This document shows, piece after piece, positions 43,982 through 52,735 of a stretch of DNA of 64,000 bases (its first letter is position 1; the number at the start of each line of letters is the position of its first letter). A program made the translations under genes and the position numbers. This DNA comes from Peribacillus sp. Bi96 (GTDB taxonomy: Bacteria; Bacillota; Bacilli; Bacillales; DSM-1321). Under the pieces are notes generated by a model. That model was not told the origin of the DNA and did not search any database. It worked only from the letters and a program-made list of their open reading frames with translations. The stretch covers positions 186,001 through 250,000 of the forward strand of contig NZ_CAKKLV010000006.1 in assembly GCF_918698115.1 (NCBI RefSeq), read 5' to 3'.

Positions 43982-44203
43982 ATGAAATATATACTTCGTA
44001 AACATCTGGAAGAAAACGCTCCATTGGAGATTATTTATCTCTCCGAAAAAGGAAAAATTACACAACGGAAAATTCAGGTGCTTGAAATATATCCAGGCCA
44101 TATTCACGCTTTCTGTTTTCTAAGGCAGACAAAAAGAACATTTAAATTGAACAATATCCTTTCTGCCCGCCTCATTAAGGCTAAATATGATAAATCCGGA
44201 TGA
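43982..44203 (+). CDS. Small WYL-domain protein
   Basis: A 73-aa protein that is little more than a WYL-like beta domain: LEIIYLSEKGKITQRKIQVL, then YPGHIHAFCFLRQTKRTFKL and NNILSARLI. WYL domains usually sense ligands in transcription factors with an HTH, which is absent here. AAAGGAGTGACAAGGA precedes the ATG. The upstream promoter carries a LexA-like box, so DNA-damage control is possible. Function unknown. Confidence 0.7.
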   Translation: MKYILRKHLEENAPLEIIYLSEKGKITQRKIQVLEIYPGHIHAFCFLRQTKRTFKLNNILSARLIKAKYDKSG

Positions 44204-44228
44204 AAATTCGTGATTATTCCATAAAGAT

Positions 44229-44786
44229 TCACCCGATTAACTCTTCTTCTTCCTGAATGTCCTTTTCTTGTTCAGTTAGCGATTCTTCTTCATCTCTCAG
44301 ACGATGAGCTAATCTTGAGGCGGCACTCGCGGCAATACTTGCAACGATATCATCCAGGAAGGTATGCACGATTCCTTCTTGCTTCTTATCAAGTTCGTGA
44401 ATGACGCCTATTTTATTTTTATCCAAATGGCCAAAGGTCGTTACTGCAATGCTTCCATATCCTAGTACAGCACCAAAAGCAATCGTTTCATCCACTCCGA
44501 ATAATCCTTCATCAGATTCAACAATGGATTGCAGCGGTTCTGATAGCTTCTTTTGCTCTGCCAGTTTATCCAGCTCCACACCGACTAAAATGGCATGTTG
44601 AATTTCCCTCTTCAAAAGGACACGCTCAACGCTTCGGATGCATTCCTCCAGTCTTAAATCTGCTTTATATGGGATTTGCAATTCATAAACAATTTTAGCG
44701 ATGGCCTCCACACTGACACCGCGCTCTATTAATGTTCGTTTAGCCGCCTTTGTTACTTCCCTGCTGTGTACGTGTACATCTGCCAT
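44229..44786 (-). CDS. YutG/PgpA-family phosphatidylglycerophosphatase-like protein
   Basis: A 185-aa protein of the PgpA family as found in Bacillus (YutG-like). Visible family segments are VDETIAFGAVLGYGSIAVTT, IGVIHELDKKQ and VHTFLDDIVASIAASAASRL with acidic residues of the active site. It lacks the strong membrane helices of E. coli PgpA and ends in a very acidic tail. Phosphatidylglycerophosphate hydrolysis is the family function. Whether this soluble form does it is uncertain. GAGGTGGCGAAATAA precedes the ATG. Confidence 0.75.
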   Translation of the reverse strand: MADVHVHSREVTKAAKRTLIERGVSVEAIAKIVYELQIPYKADLRLEECIRSVERVLLKREIQHAILVGVELDKLAEQKKLSEPLQSIVESDEGLFGVDETIAFGAVLGYGSIAVTTFGHLDKNKIGVIHELDKKQEGIVHTFLDDIVASIAASAASRLAHRLRDEEESLTEQEKDIQEEEELIG

Positions 44787-44978
44787 TTATTTCGCCACCT
44801 CTTCTATTGTATTATTTTTCTATATCCTTGTATTATACCATCTTATTATCTAAATTTTTAGAATACATATCAAAAATTTTCTATTCCAAATTCTTGCCAC
44901 GGGAAAAAGTCGCGCGGCTATGCTAAAATAGCCTAGTAAGTTGTTTTTCATTATTAATTATCATTGAGGTGCGGGAAA

Positions 44979-45701
44979 ATGAGTTTACGCAAAGGCACGA
45001 TTAAAGAGTACATGTTTAAAAGTGAAGCATTAGCAGAAGAATTGGAACTACTTGTTTACTTGCCAGCTAATTATTCGCCACTGTATAAATACTCGCTCGT
45101 CATTGCTCAAGATGGACGTGATTATTTTCAAATGGGCCGAATTGGTCGCGTAGCCGATGAGCTGTTAGGGAACGATGAGATTGAAAATATCATCATTGTC
45201 GGCATTCCTTATAAAGACCGTTTTGACCGCAGACGCAAATATCATCCTGACGGGGAACAGCACATTGCATACATACGCTTTCTAGCCCATGAGCTTGTCC
45301 CGTTTTTAGATGATGAATTTCCAACCTATCAAATGGGACATGGCAGAGCTTTGATTGGCGATTCTCTTGGTGGTACAGTTTCTTTATTGGCCGCTCTGCA
45401 ATATCCCCATACATTCGGGAAGTGCATCATGCAATCTCCACTTGCCAATGAAGCCGTAATGGATGCTGTACGTAATTTTGAGGATCCGCATCTCCTCGAA
45501 CTTTACCATGTAATCGGGACTGGGGAAACAGATGTTCCGACTACGGATGGCAATCGGGAAAACTTCATAGACCCTAACAGGAAATTGCATAAATTATTAA
45601 ACCAAAAAGGATTTCCATGCTTCTATGAAGAATTTGAAGGTAATCATACCTGGAAATATTGGCAGGCGGATTTAAAAAGAGCACTATTGGAAATGTTCTA
45701 A
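44979..45701 (+). CDS. yjcH: YjcH-like putative esterase
   Basis: A 240-aa alpha/beta hydrolase of the esterase D / enterochelin esterase-like family. LVIAQDGRDYFQMGRIG opens it, ALIGDSLGGTVSLLAALQYP carries the nucleophile Ser, and the C-terminal EGNHTWKYWQ has the His. The order yjcH-yjcG-yjcF matches B. subtilis. The ATG at 44979 has GAGGTG seven bases upstream. Substrate unknown. Confidence 0.82.
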   Translation: MSLRKGTIKEYMFKSEALAEELELLVYLPANYSPLYKYSLVIAQDGRDYFQMGRIGRVADELLGNDEIENIIIVGIPYKDRFDRRRKYHPDGEQHIAYIRFLAHELVPFLDDEFPTYQMGHGRALIGDSLGGTVSLLAALQYPHTFGKCIMQSPLANEAVMDAVRNFEDPHLLELYHVIGTGETDVPTTDGNRENFIDPNRKLHKLLNQKGFPCFYEEFEGNHTWKYWQADLKRALLEMF

Positions 45702-45787
45702 CATTTTTGAAATCATCTCTTTAGAAATGTTTCAGGAAAACATATCCAACTAAAATACAACAATAAAAATATCAGGAGGTTTTATTT

Positions 45788-46303
45788 ATGAAATATGGTG
45801 TTGCAATCTTCCCTTCAAAAAAACTTCAAGATTTAGCTAATTCCTATCGAAAAAGATATGATACGAAATATGCTTTCATTCCACCTCATCTAACGCTTAA
45901 ACCAACGTTTGAAGCGACGGATATGGAAATTTCGTCGATTGCAGATCAATTAAAAGGTATTGCCCAAAAGTGCAAGCCCTTTACGATGAACGTAACGAAA
46001 GTGAAGTCTTTCCAACCCGTAAGCAATACCATTTATTTCAAAGTCGAATTATCCGAAGGACTTCAAGAGCTGCATGATGCACTTAACAATGAGGACTTCA
46101 TGAAAAGTGAAAGTGAACATGCATTTGTCCCGCATATTACCATCGCTCAAGATTTATCCGATAATGAGCATTCTGATGTTTTAGGCCAATTAAGCATGCT
46201 TGATGTCAGCCATGAAGAAGAAGTTAAGCGAGTTCACTTGTTATACCAGCTTGAAGACGGTGCTTGGACCGTATATGAAACATTTAGATTAGGAGCTGAA
46301 TGA
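45788..46303 (+). CDS. yjcG: YjcG-like 2H phosphoesterase (2'-5' RNA ligase superfamily)
   Basis: A 171-aa protein with two H-x-T/S motifs: PHLTLKPTF near residue 38 and HAFVPHITIAQDL near residue 115. These are the paired His residues of the 2H superfamily. It starts MKYGVAIFPSKKLQDLANSY, as in Bacillus YjcG. Members act on 2'-5' or cyclic phosphodiesters of RNA. AGGAGG lies 10 bases before the ATG. Probably cotranscribed with yjcH and yjcF. Confidence 0.87.
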   Translation: MKYGVAIFPSKKLQDLANSYRKRYDTKYAFIPPHLTLKPTFEATDMEISSIADQLKGIAQKCKPFTMNVTKVKSFQPVSNTIYFKVELSEGLQELHDALNNEDFMKSESEHAFVPHITIAQDLSDNEHSDVLGQLSMLDVSHEEEVKRVHLLYQLEDGAWTVYETFRLGAE

Positions 46304-46307
46304 TTTC

Positions 46308-46733
46308 GTGTTTGTAAAAATTGCAGAAACCACCCTAGATCGCGAAAATGCTTATATGATTAGAAAAAAAGTGTTCGTCCACGAACAAAACGTTCCTCTT
46401 GAAGAAGAGATCGATGAATACGAAGACGTCTCTACCCACTTCGTTTTATATAACGAGCAGGAACAACCAATCGGTGCAGGCCGCTTCAGGGTCATCGATA
46501 ACATCGGTAAAGTCCAGCGCATTTGTGTACTGTCATCGGGCCGAAAGAGCGGGGCCGGTGCCATGATCATGAACGCTATTGAGGAATACGCAATCCAGCA
46601 GGAAGTACCTCAATTGAAGCTTGATTCCCAGGTGCATGCGATTCCTTTTTATTCGAAATTAGGGTATGAGGTCGTTTCCGACGAATTCATGGATGCTGGC
46701 ATTCCACATAAAACGATGATGAAAACCATTTAA
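46308..46733 (+). CDS. yjcF: YjcF-like GNAT acetyltransferase
   Basis: A 141-aa GNAT N-acetyltransferase. RKKVFVHEQNVPLEEEIDEY is typical of the YjcF/ElaA-like group. The acetyl-CoA loop is IQRICVLSSGRKSGAGAM in outline (VQRICVLSSGRKSG), and the C-terminal IPFYSKLGYEVVSDEFMDAG is conserved. The start is a GTG at 46308 with AGGAG inside the end of yjcG. Substrate unknown. Confidence 0.85.
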   Translation: MFVKIAETTLDRENAYMIRKKVFVHEQNVPLEEEIDEYEDVSTHFVLYNEQEQPIGAGRFRVIDNIGKVQRICVLSSGRKSGAGAMIMNAIEEYAIQQEVPQLKLDSQVHAIPFYSKLGYEVVSDEFMDAGIPHKTMMKTI

Positions 46734-46740
46734 TGATATA

Positions 46741-46783
46741 AAAAAGCTGTCCCTTCAGTCTTCTGATTGGACAGCTTTTTTTG
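46741..46783 (+). terminator. Terminator of yjcHGF
   Basis: AAAAAGCTGTCC, loop, GGACAGCTTTTTTTG, ten bases after the yjcF stop. Confidence 0.85.
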
Positions 46784-46895
46784 TTCGTTCATGATCTTAA
46801 ATTATCGTTTTATAAAAAAAACCATTTCCGTTCAATGGCAATCTTCGCAAAAATACATAGTCTATATATAGAAAGCAAGAAGGAGGGAAAATTTT

Positions 46896-47159
46896 ATGGG
46901 TAACAATGAATTTAACCTGGAGGAGTCTCAAAAAAGACTGATGGAACTGCTGGTTTCGAGGACTATGAGAAAACATGGTTTCAAAAAGGAAAAAGTCGAT
47001 CTAACTGAAAGAGAGAGAAACAATCTTAGAGAAACCGTTCGCTATTTACAAGAGCAATCACAAAAAATCATAAACCAAGAAACGAACATCACGGAACATG
47101 ATGTTAATCCAGTTACAAATTCCATTCACAACAAATTCACTGATTCCAAAGATAAATGA
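46896..47159 (+). CDS. CotW-like spore coat protein
   Basis: An 87-aa hydrophilic protein. The core RTMRKHGFKKEKVDLTERER, then NNLRETVRYLQEQSQKIINQ, resembles B. subtilis CotW (FSKHGVTKDKMK... LVKDLQAKSQALIENQ). CotW with CotX forms part of the insoluble coat fraction. The cotX-like gene follows by 235 bases, as in the cotVWX order. AAGGAGGG precedes the ATG, and a CATAGTCTA at 46856-46864 could be a sigma-K -10, though its -35 is not clear. Confidence 0.65.
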   Translation: MGNNEFNLEESQKRLMELLVSRTMRKHGFKKEKVDLTERERNNLRETVRYLQEQSQKIINQETNITEHDVNPVTNSIHNKFTDSKDK

Positions 47160-47333
47160 CGCACCATATCACCTAATCAAACCTTACTTGCTGGCGAGAA
47201 ATAAGTAAACCCAGACATAGCAGCACTTACATTTCATTCCTAAAGCTCCAGCTTCTTAATCATGCATCCCCCACACACTAATACTTTTTCTAAGTATTTA
47301 AAAAATAGACGAATTAACTGATTTATTCGTCCA

Positions 47334-47361
47334 ACCCGATTACCCATCAAAGCATATTTTA
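47334..47361 (+). promoter_or_regulatory. Sigma-K-like promoter of cotX
   Basis: AC (47334-47335), 17 bases, CATATTTTA (47353-47361), about 35 bases before the cotX start. It fits late mother-cell expression of coat genes. Confidence 0.55.
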
Positions 47362-47394
47362 ATAGGGAATAAAACCTAAGGAGGAAAAAACAAC

Positions 47395-47883
47395 ATGAAC
47401 CAAAATGTATATCGTAGCAACTGTAACACACATGAAGACTCTGATAGATCATGGTCGGCTCTAGATTCCGCTTCCAGACATCCCCTTTCAGGATTCTGTA
47501 ACGACGATGAAACACGGATTAACCAAGAGGCAAGACAGGATAATAGTCAAGTTCAGCTTTCTGAAGAACTTATTTACATTAAAGATTCTTGCAATGTAAA
47601 TGTCATTTCAACGGATGTTAAAGCGGCCCTTTCTCTTCAAACTGCTCTACAAGCTGCAATTGCGGTCATCGTAAGCATTTCCATTGCAGATTCTGATAAT
47701 GCTGACAGAATTACTCAAGAATTAATCCAATCTTCTAATGTTAAACAAATCACGCGCCAAAAAACAATTGTTGAAAACAGCCGTGATATCGACATTACAA
47801 CAACTGATGCACAAATCGCTCTTAACATCCAACTATTACTTCAACTATTGTTAGCTCTAATCGTAGAAATTGACATTCTTTAA
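47395..47883 (+). CDS. cotX: Spore coat protein CotX
   Basis: A 162-aa coat protein with two copies of the CotX/CotV domain. The first is about residues 62-105 (IKDSCNVNVISTDVKAALSL) and the second about residues 115-162 (VENSRDIDITTTDAQIALNI). Each ends in a hydrophobic stretch (LLLQLLLALIVEIDIL). This matches the CotX insoluble coat protein in length and layout. TAAGGAGGAAAAAACAAC precedes the ATG. Confidence 0.88.
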   Translation: MNQNVYRSNCNTHEDSDRSWSALDSASRHPLSGFCNDDETRINQEARQDNSQVQLSEELIYIKDSCNVNVISTDVKAALSLQTALQAAIAVIVSISIADSDNADRITQELIQSSNVKQITRQKTIVENSRDIDITTTDAQIALNIQLLLQLLLALIVEIDIL

Positions 47884-47893
47884 GAAATCAACA

Positions 47894-47930
47894 CAAAAAG
47901 GACACTTCGCGTGTCCTCTTTTGTTTTTCA
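47894..47930 (+). terminator. Terminator of cotX
   Basis: AGGACAC, short loop, GTGTCCTCTTTTGTTTTT, about 15 bases after the stop. Confidence 0.8.
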
Positions 47931-47938
47931 TAGCAACA

Positions 47939-48232
47939 CTACACAATTTTGTTGAAGTACCCACCTTTTCCAGTCATTTCAGCCGTTATTTCTTGGTGAA
48001 CTTTCCTGCCGATTTGAATTTTATAGGTGCTCGCTCCATCCCTTCTTTCCCGATTATGATATTGAACTTGCTTGAATTCTTCAAAGCTTCCCCTTTCTTC
48101 CAACACCTGATCAAAACGGATAGGCTGAATGGGTGTCGTCCCATTAACAATTCTTACTTTCTCTGCAGCTTCGATCGTCCGGTTGGCATATTGAATATAA
48201 TCAAATTGTGTGACAGGAGCTATGTATCCCAT
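47939..48232 (-). CDS. Uncharacterised 97-aa Bacillus protein
   Basis: I do not recognise a named family. It starts MGYIAPVTQFDYIQYANRTI and is hydrophilic, with QPIRFDQVLEERGSFEEFKQ and a basic end (KIQIGRKVHQEITAEMTGKG). GGAGGGATCACG gives a strong start. It lies tail-to-tail with cotX, among coat genes, so a spore or late-growth role is possible but unproven. Confidence 0.65.
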   Translation of the reverse strand: MGYIAPVTQFDYIQYANRTIEAAEKVRIVNGTTPIQPIRFDQVLEERGSFEEFKQVQYHNRERRDGASTYKIQIGRKVHQEITAEMTGKGGYFNKIV

Positions 48233-48383
48233 CGTGATCCCTCCTTTATTTAAATGGTCATATTGTCATTTAATTACCCTGCTGGGAACAATAATTAAAC
48301 ATGATTTCCGCATTCTTTTTTCTTAATCTTCTGGTATGATGAGTATTGCCGATATTTTTAATAGATTAGAGGTATCCATTTAT

Positions 48384-50657
48384 ATGAATCAAGCAAAATC
48401 TGGCACTGAAATCGTACATTTACATACCGTTTCAGCTGGTGAGCTGCAGACACTTTTTGAAAAAGGAAAACGTGATCAGCTTTCTTGTATCATTTGTCAT
48501 AAACCAGTGAAATTATTTATTGGAATCCATGAGACACCTTATTTTTATCACAGTGACCCAACGCAGGTGCCCTGTGAAATGCCAAATTCCGCACCAATAA
48601 TTGAGGACAAGCCATTAGAATACATGGAACAGAATGGATTTAGGATTCCTACATCACGAACCATTACGGAAACAAAAACCATTACGGAACCTTTCCTTAA
48701 AAGCCGGCCCATAACCGGCAATCCGAAATATTCAGATAAACAACATGCCCTGGCACAATTAGAGGAACCATACTTTCAGGAATTATCTTCATCCGGGGTT
48801 GTTCTCGATGCAGAGCAACTAAGAGCGGTAATGACGATCGATGGACCAATTCTCGTCCTTTCAGGAGCCGGCAGCGGCAAAACCCGAGTATTGACGGTCC
48901 GTACGGCCTATATGCTCACAGTGAAAAAGATTGACCCAAAAAGTATCATGCTTGTAACCTTTACGGCGAAATCTGCAAAGGAAATGCAGCAGCGTCTGCT
49001 CGGCTATCCTTATATGACTCCTTCCCTTGTTTCTCAAATTGTTAGCGGGACCTTTCATAGCATCTTTTATAAAATCCTAATTTTTCACGAACCATCCAAA
49101 TGGCAGCGCGATTTCCTATTAAAATGGGAGTGGGAAAAAGAAAAGGTATTGAAACAGGCTGGCAGGGAATTGGAACTTGATGATAAGGAATTTGCCTATG
49201 ATCAAGCACTCCAACAAATTGGACTTTGGAAAAACTCATTGGCTTTTCCTGAAGATATTCAACCGATTGACGAGTGGGAGAAATCCTGTTTATTTTTATA
49301 TAAGAAATATGAAGAGTATAAACTACAAACAGGAAAATATGATTTTGATGATATGCTTGTCGGCTGTTATGTATTTTTAAAAAACCACCCGGAATTTTTA
49401 AAGAAATATCAGCAAAGGTTTCAATATTTTTTGGTTGATGAGTTTCAGGATATCAATAAAGTTCAATATGAATTGATAAAACTCCTCTCTGCTGAATCAA
49501 AAAATGTTTGTGCGGTTGGAGATGATGACCAATCCATCTATTCCTTCCGGGGAAGTGATCCAAAGTATATCTTGAATTTCAATCATGATTTTCCTCAATC
49601 ACAAGTTGTAAAGCTAACCGAAAATTACCGCTCTTCTCATGAAATCGTCGCAACTGCGAACCGCTTGATCAAGCGTAACCAGAACCGTATGGAGAAAAAG
49701 ATGCGGGCACAGCATGATTCTGGAAATCCTCCTGTATTGTTTTATCCTTATGATGAAGAATTGGAAGCAACGATGATCGTATCTGATATCCAAGAAAAAA
49801 TATCCAAAGGAGCGAACCCTGGGGACTTCGCAGTTTTGTACAGGACACACACGATGTCGCGGGCCATCTTTGAAAGGTTAGCCGCTTCCAACCTGCCATT
49901 TGTCATTGAAAAAGATGCGGATTCGTTTTATCAGCGCAGGGTCATTCGAGGCATGCTCGCCTTTATGCGCTTGAGTTTATATCCCCATGATAGCAAGGCA
50001 GCATCCGATGTCCTTTCCGCCTTATTTTTAAAACAAAGTATATTACAGGAGTTAAAAGCACAGACAATCCTCCAGGACTGTGATTTTATTGATGCATTTG
50101 CTTTTGTTAAGACGGGACATGCTTTTCAAGAACGAAAATTAAAAACGATCCCAGGTCTGATCCGTTCATTAAAAATTATGTCGCCGCTCGTAGCTTTAGA
50201 AATCATCGAGAAAGATTTAGGATACCAGGAATATGTTAAAAAACGCGGAAATGAAGCGAACCTTGAAAAAGGTTCAGATGACATCCGCGACCTAAAGGTG
50301 GCAGCAAATCGTTTTCCTACAGTCGCTGCTTTCCTTGAACATGTCGACCATATGACTGCCATGGTTCAAGAAATAAAACAGCTGTCTAAACATTTTAAGG
50401 ATGCGATACAGCTTACAACCATACACCGTTCCAAAGGGCTTGAGTATCAAACCGTTTATGTTCTTGCTGCTGTCGACGGCAGCATTCCTCATGATTTCGC
50501 ACTAGAATCATACCGAAAAGGGGAACTTTCCCCTCTTGAAGAGGAAAGACGATTGCTCTATGTAGCAGCAACCCGGGCAAAACAGGATCTTTACCTTTCG
50601 ATCTTGCAAACGAGACGTGGACGAACCGCCCATCCATCTCGCTTCTTGAAGCTTTGA
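48384..50657 (+). CDS. yjcD: UvrD/Rep-type superfamily I DNA helicase YjcD
   Basis: A 757-aa helicase. LSGAGSGKTRVLT is motif I, LVTFTAKSAKEMQQRL Ia, FLVDEFQDINKVQYE II, VGDDDQSIYSFRGS III, LTENYRSSHEIV IV, TIHRSKGLEYQTVYV V and LLYVAATRAKQDLYL VI. Residues 1-110 are an extra domain with CIICHK and CEMP cysteines, suggesting a zinc-binding module seen in YjcD. I start at 48384 (AGAGGT upstream), close to the 759-aa B. subtilis protein. Its in vivo role is unclear. Confidence 0.9.
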   Translation: MNQAKSGTEIVHLHTVSAGELQTLFEKGKRDQLSCIICHKPVKLFIGIHETPYFYHSDPTQVPCEMPNSAPIIEDKPLEYMEQNGFRIPTSRTITETKTITEPFLKSRPITGNPKYSDKQHALAQLEEPYFQELSSSGVVLDAEQLRAVMTIDGPILVLSGAGSGKTRVLTVRTAYMLTVKKIDPKSIMLVTFTAKSAKEMQQRLLGYPYMTPSLVSQIVSGTFHSIFYKILIFHEPSKWQRDFLLKWEWEKEKVLKQAGRELELDDKEFAYDQALQQIGLWKNSLAFPEDIQPIDEWEKSCLFLYKKYEEYKLQTGKYDFDDMLVGCYVFLKNHPEFLKKYQQRFQYFLVDEFQDINKVQYELIKLLSAESKNVCAVGDDDQSIYSFRGSDPKYILNFNHDFPQSQVVKLTENYRSSHEIVATANRLIKRNQNRMEKKMRAQHDSGNPPVLFYPYDEELEATMIVSDIQEKISKGANPGDFAVLYRTHTMSRAIFERLAASNLPFVIEKDADSFYQRRVIRGMLAFMRLSLYPHDSKAASDVLSALFLKQSILQELKAQTILQDCDFIDAFAFVKTGHAFQERKLKTIPGLIRSLKIMSPLVALEIIEKDLGYQEYVKKRGNEANLEKGSDDIRDLKVAANRFPTVAAFLEHVDHMTAMVQEIKQLSKHFKDAIQLTTIHRSKGLEYQTVYVLAAVDGSIPHDFALESYRKGELSPLEEERRLLYVAATRAKQDLYLSILQTRRGRTAHPSRFLKL

Positions 50658-50684
50658 CCAAGAGTGAATGAAGTTTCCCTGCAA

Positions 50685-50718
50685 AATAGAAAAGGCCTGC
50701 ATAATAGCAGGCCTCTTT
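50685..50718. terminator. Bidirectional terminator, yjcD / spoVIF
   Basis: AGGCCTGC, short loop, GCAGGCCTCTTTG between the convergent yjcD and spoVIF genes, with an A-run on the other side. Confidence 0.82.
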
Positions 50719-50723
50719 GTTTA

Positions 50724-50978
50724 TCATTTTTTATTTATCATATTGGAAATCGTACCGAAATCCAGTTTATTTCCTTCAGCCACGATGGAATGGACGATTT
50801 TATCTTCCGTTTCCTTATTGACCGGTTTATTAGCTATTTTTGAAACACGCTTTATAACGTTTCTAACAGTCGTTTCATCCTTGAAATTGGCTCCTTGTAG
50901 AGAATTTGCCAATTCTAATACATCCTTCATATTTACGCCCGTTTTACCTTCTATGTTTTTAAAAAAGTTATTATCCAT
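50724..50978 (-). CDS. spoVIF: Stage VI sporulation protein F (YjcC)
   Basis: An 84-aa protein, MDNNFFKNIEGKTGVNMKDV, matching SpoVIF in length and sequence style. B. subtilis SpoVIF is made under sigma-K and is needed for proper coat assembly with GerE. The position next to yjcD is the same as in B. subtilis. GGGAGGGGC precedes the ATG. A good sigma-K-like promoter is present just upstream. Confidence 0.85.
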   Translation of the reverse strand: MDNNFFKNIEGKTGVNMKDVLELANSLQGANFKDETTVRNVIKRVSKIANKPVNKETEDKIVHSIVAEGNKLDFGTISNMINKK

Positions 50979-51004
50979 ACCTAAGCCCCTCCCTTTTCTG
51001 TACC

Positions 51005-51032
51005 TATCCTATGGCAAGATCAGAAAAATGGT
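51005..51032 (-). promoter_or_regulatory. Sigma-K-like promoter of spoVIF
   Basis: Minus strand AC (51031-51032), 17 bases, CATAGGATA (51005-51013). The match to AC-N16/17-CATANNNTA is complete and lies about 25 bases before the start codon. Confidence 0.6.
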
Positions 51033-51055
51033 GCTAGGCCCTTATAAATAAAAAT

Positions 51056-51090
51056 AAAAGGAATAGGCTTCTTCCGCCTATTCCTTTTAA
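51056..51090 (-). terminator. Terminator of yjcZ
   Basis: AAAAGGAATAGGC, seven-base loop, GCCTATTCCTTTT, then ATTTTTATTT on the minus strand, directly after the yjcZ stop. Confidence 0.85.
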
Positions 51091-51091
51091 T

Positions 51092-51232
51092 TTAGCAGAA
51101 AGAAGCCCCTACAATGATTAATAGGATAAACAATACAACGATTATCGCGAAAGTAGAGCCTCCACCGCCATAGCCGCCGCCATAGCCATAACCGCCGCCG
51201 CCACAACAACCGTAGCCACCAGAACCAAACAT
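51092..51232 (-). CDS. YjcZ-family small sporulation protein
   Basis: A 46-aa peptide. A Gly/Tyr/Cys-rich head ([20 protein letters not shown]) is followed by one membrane helix ([19 protein letters not shown]). This is the YjcZ/YoyA family of tiny sporulation proteins. GAGGTGATTTT precedes the ATG. Its own sigma-K-like promoter and terminator flank it. Similar peptides are coat or spore-membrane components, with function unknown. Confidence 0.88.
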   Translation of the reverse strand: MFGSGGYGCCGGGGYGYGGGYGGGGSTFAIIVVLFILLIIVGASFC

Positions 51233-51264
51233 AAAATCACCTCGCTCTCGCTAAAGCTTACTGA

Positions 51265-51292
51265 TAACATATGTAGGTCTGGACAAATATGT
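51265..51292 (-). promoter_or_regulatory. Sigma-K-like promoter of yjcZ
   Basis: Minus strand AC (51291-51292), 17 bases, CATATGTTA (51265-51273), 33 bases before the yjcZ start. Confidence 0.6.
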
Positions 51293-51333
51293 ATAGGCCA
51301 TGTCCTAGTCCAGGCTGCCTATTTCCGCTAATC

Positions 51334-51690
51334 TTATCCTTTTGGTCTGAAAACTAAAGCCCCGATAAATCCAAAGATGATAGCTGCTGAGATACCGGAG
51401 CTCGTAATTTCGAACATACCTGTCAGTACGCCAACAAGACCATGTTTTTCCGATTCCATCATGGCCCCGTTCACTAGCGAGTTCCCAAATGAAACGATTG
51501 GTATGGTTGCTCCTGCACCTGCAAAGTCAACAAGTGGTTCATATAGATCAAACCCGCCAAGAACCGCTCCAATTACAACGAACAAGCTTAACGTATGTGC
51601 TGGTGTCAGCTTAGCAACATCGAATAGAAGCTGGCCGACTACGCAAATCAAGCCACCGATGACAAAGGCCCAAAAAAACATTGCTAACAT
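51334..51690 (-). CDS. spoVAE: Stage V sporulation protein AE (SpoVAEb)
   Basis: A 118-aa membrane protein with four helices. [20 protein letters not shown] and [20 protein letters not shown] are SpoVAEb motifs. SpoVA proteins form the channel that moves dipicolinic acid in and out of the spore core. The gene is last in a four-gene operon, 17 bases after spoVAD. The ATG at 51690 has AGGAGAGATTTGG-type sequence upstream. Confidence 0.9.
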   Translation of the reverse strand: MLAMFFWAFVIGGLICVVGQLLFDVAKLTPAHTLSLFVVIGAVLGGFDLYEPLVDFAGAGATIPIVSFGNSLVNGAMMESEKHGLVGVLTGMFEITSSGISAAIIFGFIGALVFRPKG

Positions 51691-51706
51691 CCAAATCTCT
51701 CCTTTT

Positions 51707-52732
51707 TCATGATTTCATCCCATACTCTATGGCCACCGCATGGGCAATGCATGGTATCGTATCTTTTTGTTGGACGGATAGCGGTGACAATAATGCTCCT
51801 GTTGCAACGAGCAGGATTTTTTTATATTTACCCTGAATCATTTCATTAAGGATATGTCCATATAAAACCACTGCTGAACATCCCGCTCCACTGCCGCCTG
51901 CCAAAACAGGCTGGTCCTTCTTAAAGATCATCAAGCCGCAATCTTTGAATTTTTCCTGATTGATATATTGGCCCTTTTGCTTTAATAAGTCCATGGCTGT
52001 TTCCCTGCCTATTTGTCCTAAATCACCCGTAATGATCAAATCATAATCATCCGGGGTCATTCCCGTATCATTGAAATGTGCAAGAATCGTATCGACGGCT
52101 GCCGGAGCCATCGCTCCCCCCATATTGAAGGGATCTTTCAACCCCATGTCAATGACCTTGCCGATAGTGGCTGAAACAATTTGGGGAAATTCCCCTTGTT
52201 TGCTTCCATTTGGAGCAACAAGCGCCACCCCTGCACCCGTTATCGTCCATTGAGCTGTAGGAGGTTTTTGTCCTCCATATTCAGTTGGATAGCGGAATTG
52301 CTTTTCAACAGCCGCATTATGGCTCGAGGCTCCTGTCAACACATAGTTCGCCCCACCATAATTGGTGATGAAGGCAGCTAAAGCGAGCCCTTCCATTGAA
52401 GTGGAACAGGCTCCAAACAAACCAAAATACGGAATGCCGTTGGTTCTAGCTGCTAAACTTGTTGGTGTAATCTGATTGATTAAATCACCCGCCAAGAAAA
52501 ACTGTACCTGCTCCTTGTCGATTTCACCTTTCTCCAATGCAAGCTCCACCGCTTTCTCCATCAAATGACGATGGGCCTTCTCATATGAATCCTGCTCCAT
52601 CCACAAATCGTCGTACAGGATATCGAAATCACCGGCGATTTCTCCATTTGCCTCAAATGGACCACCTGTTACCCCTGTTTCCAAAATGACCGGTTTATTG
52701 GCGAACATCCATGTTTGTTTTCCCTTTAACAT
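51707..52732 (-). CDS. spoVAD: Stage V sporulation protein AD (SpoVAD)
   Basis: A 341-aa protein with a thiolase-like fold that binds dipicolinic acid. It has [36 protein letters not shown] and [17 protein letters not shown]. The start is three bases after the spoVAC stop, with GGAGG in the end of spoVAC. Length is normal. It works with SpoVAC and SpoVAEb at the inner spore membrane. Confidence 0.93.
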   Translation of the reverse strand: MLKGKQTWMFANKPVILETGVTGGPFEANGEIAGDFDILYDDLWMEQDSYEKAHRHLMEKAVELALEKGEIDKEQVQFFLAGDLINQITPTSLAARTNGIPYFGLFGACSTSMEGLALAAFITNYGGANYVLTGASSHNAAVEKQFRYPTEYGGQKPPTAQWTITGAGVALVAPNGSKQGEFPQIVSATIGKVIDMGLKDPFNMGGAMAPAAVDTILAHFNDTGMTPDDYDLIITGDLGQIGRETAMDLLKQKGQYINQEKFKDCGLMIFKKDQPVLAGGSGAGCSAVVLYGHILNEMIQGKYKKILLVATGALLSPLSVQQKDTIPCIAHAVAIEYGMKS

Positions 52733-52735
52733 CGC

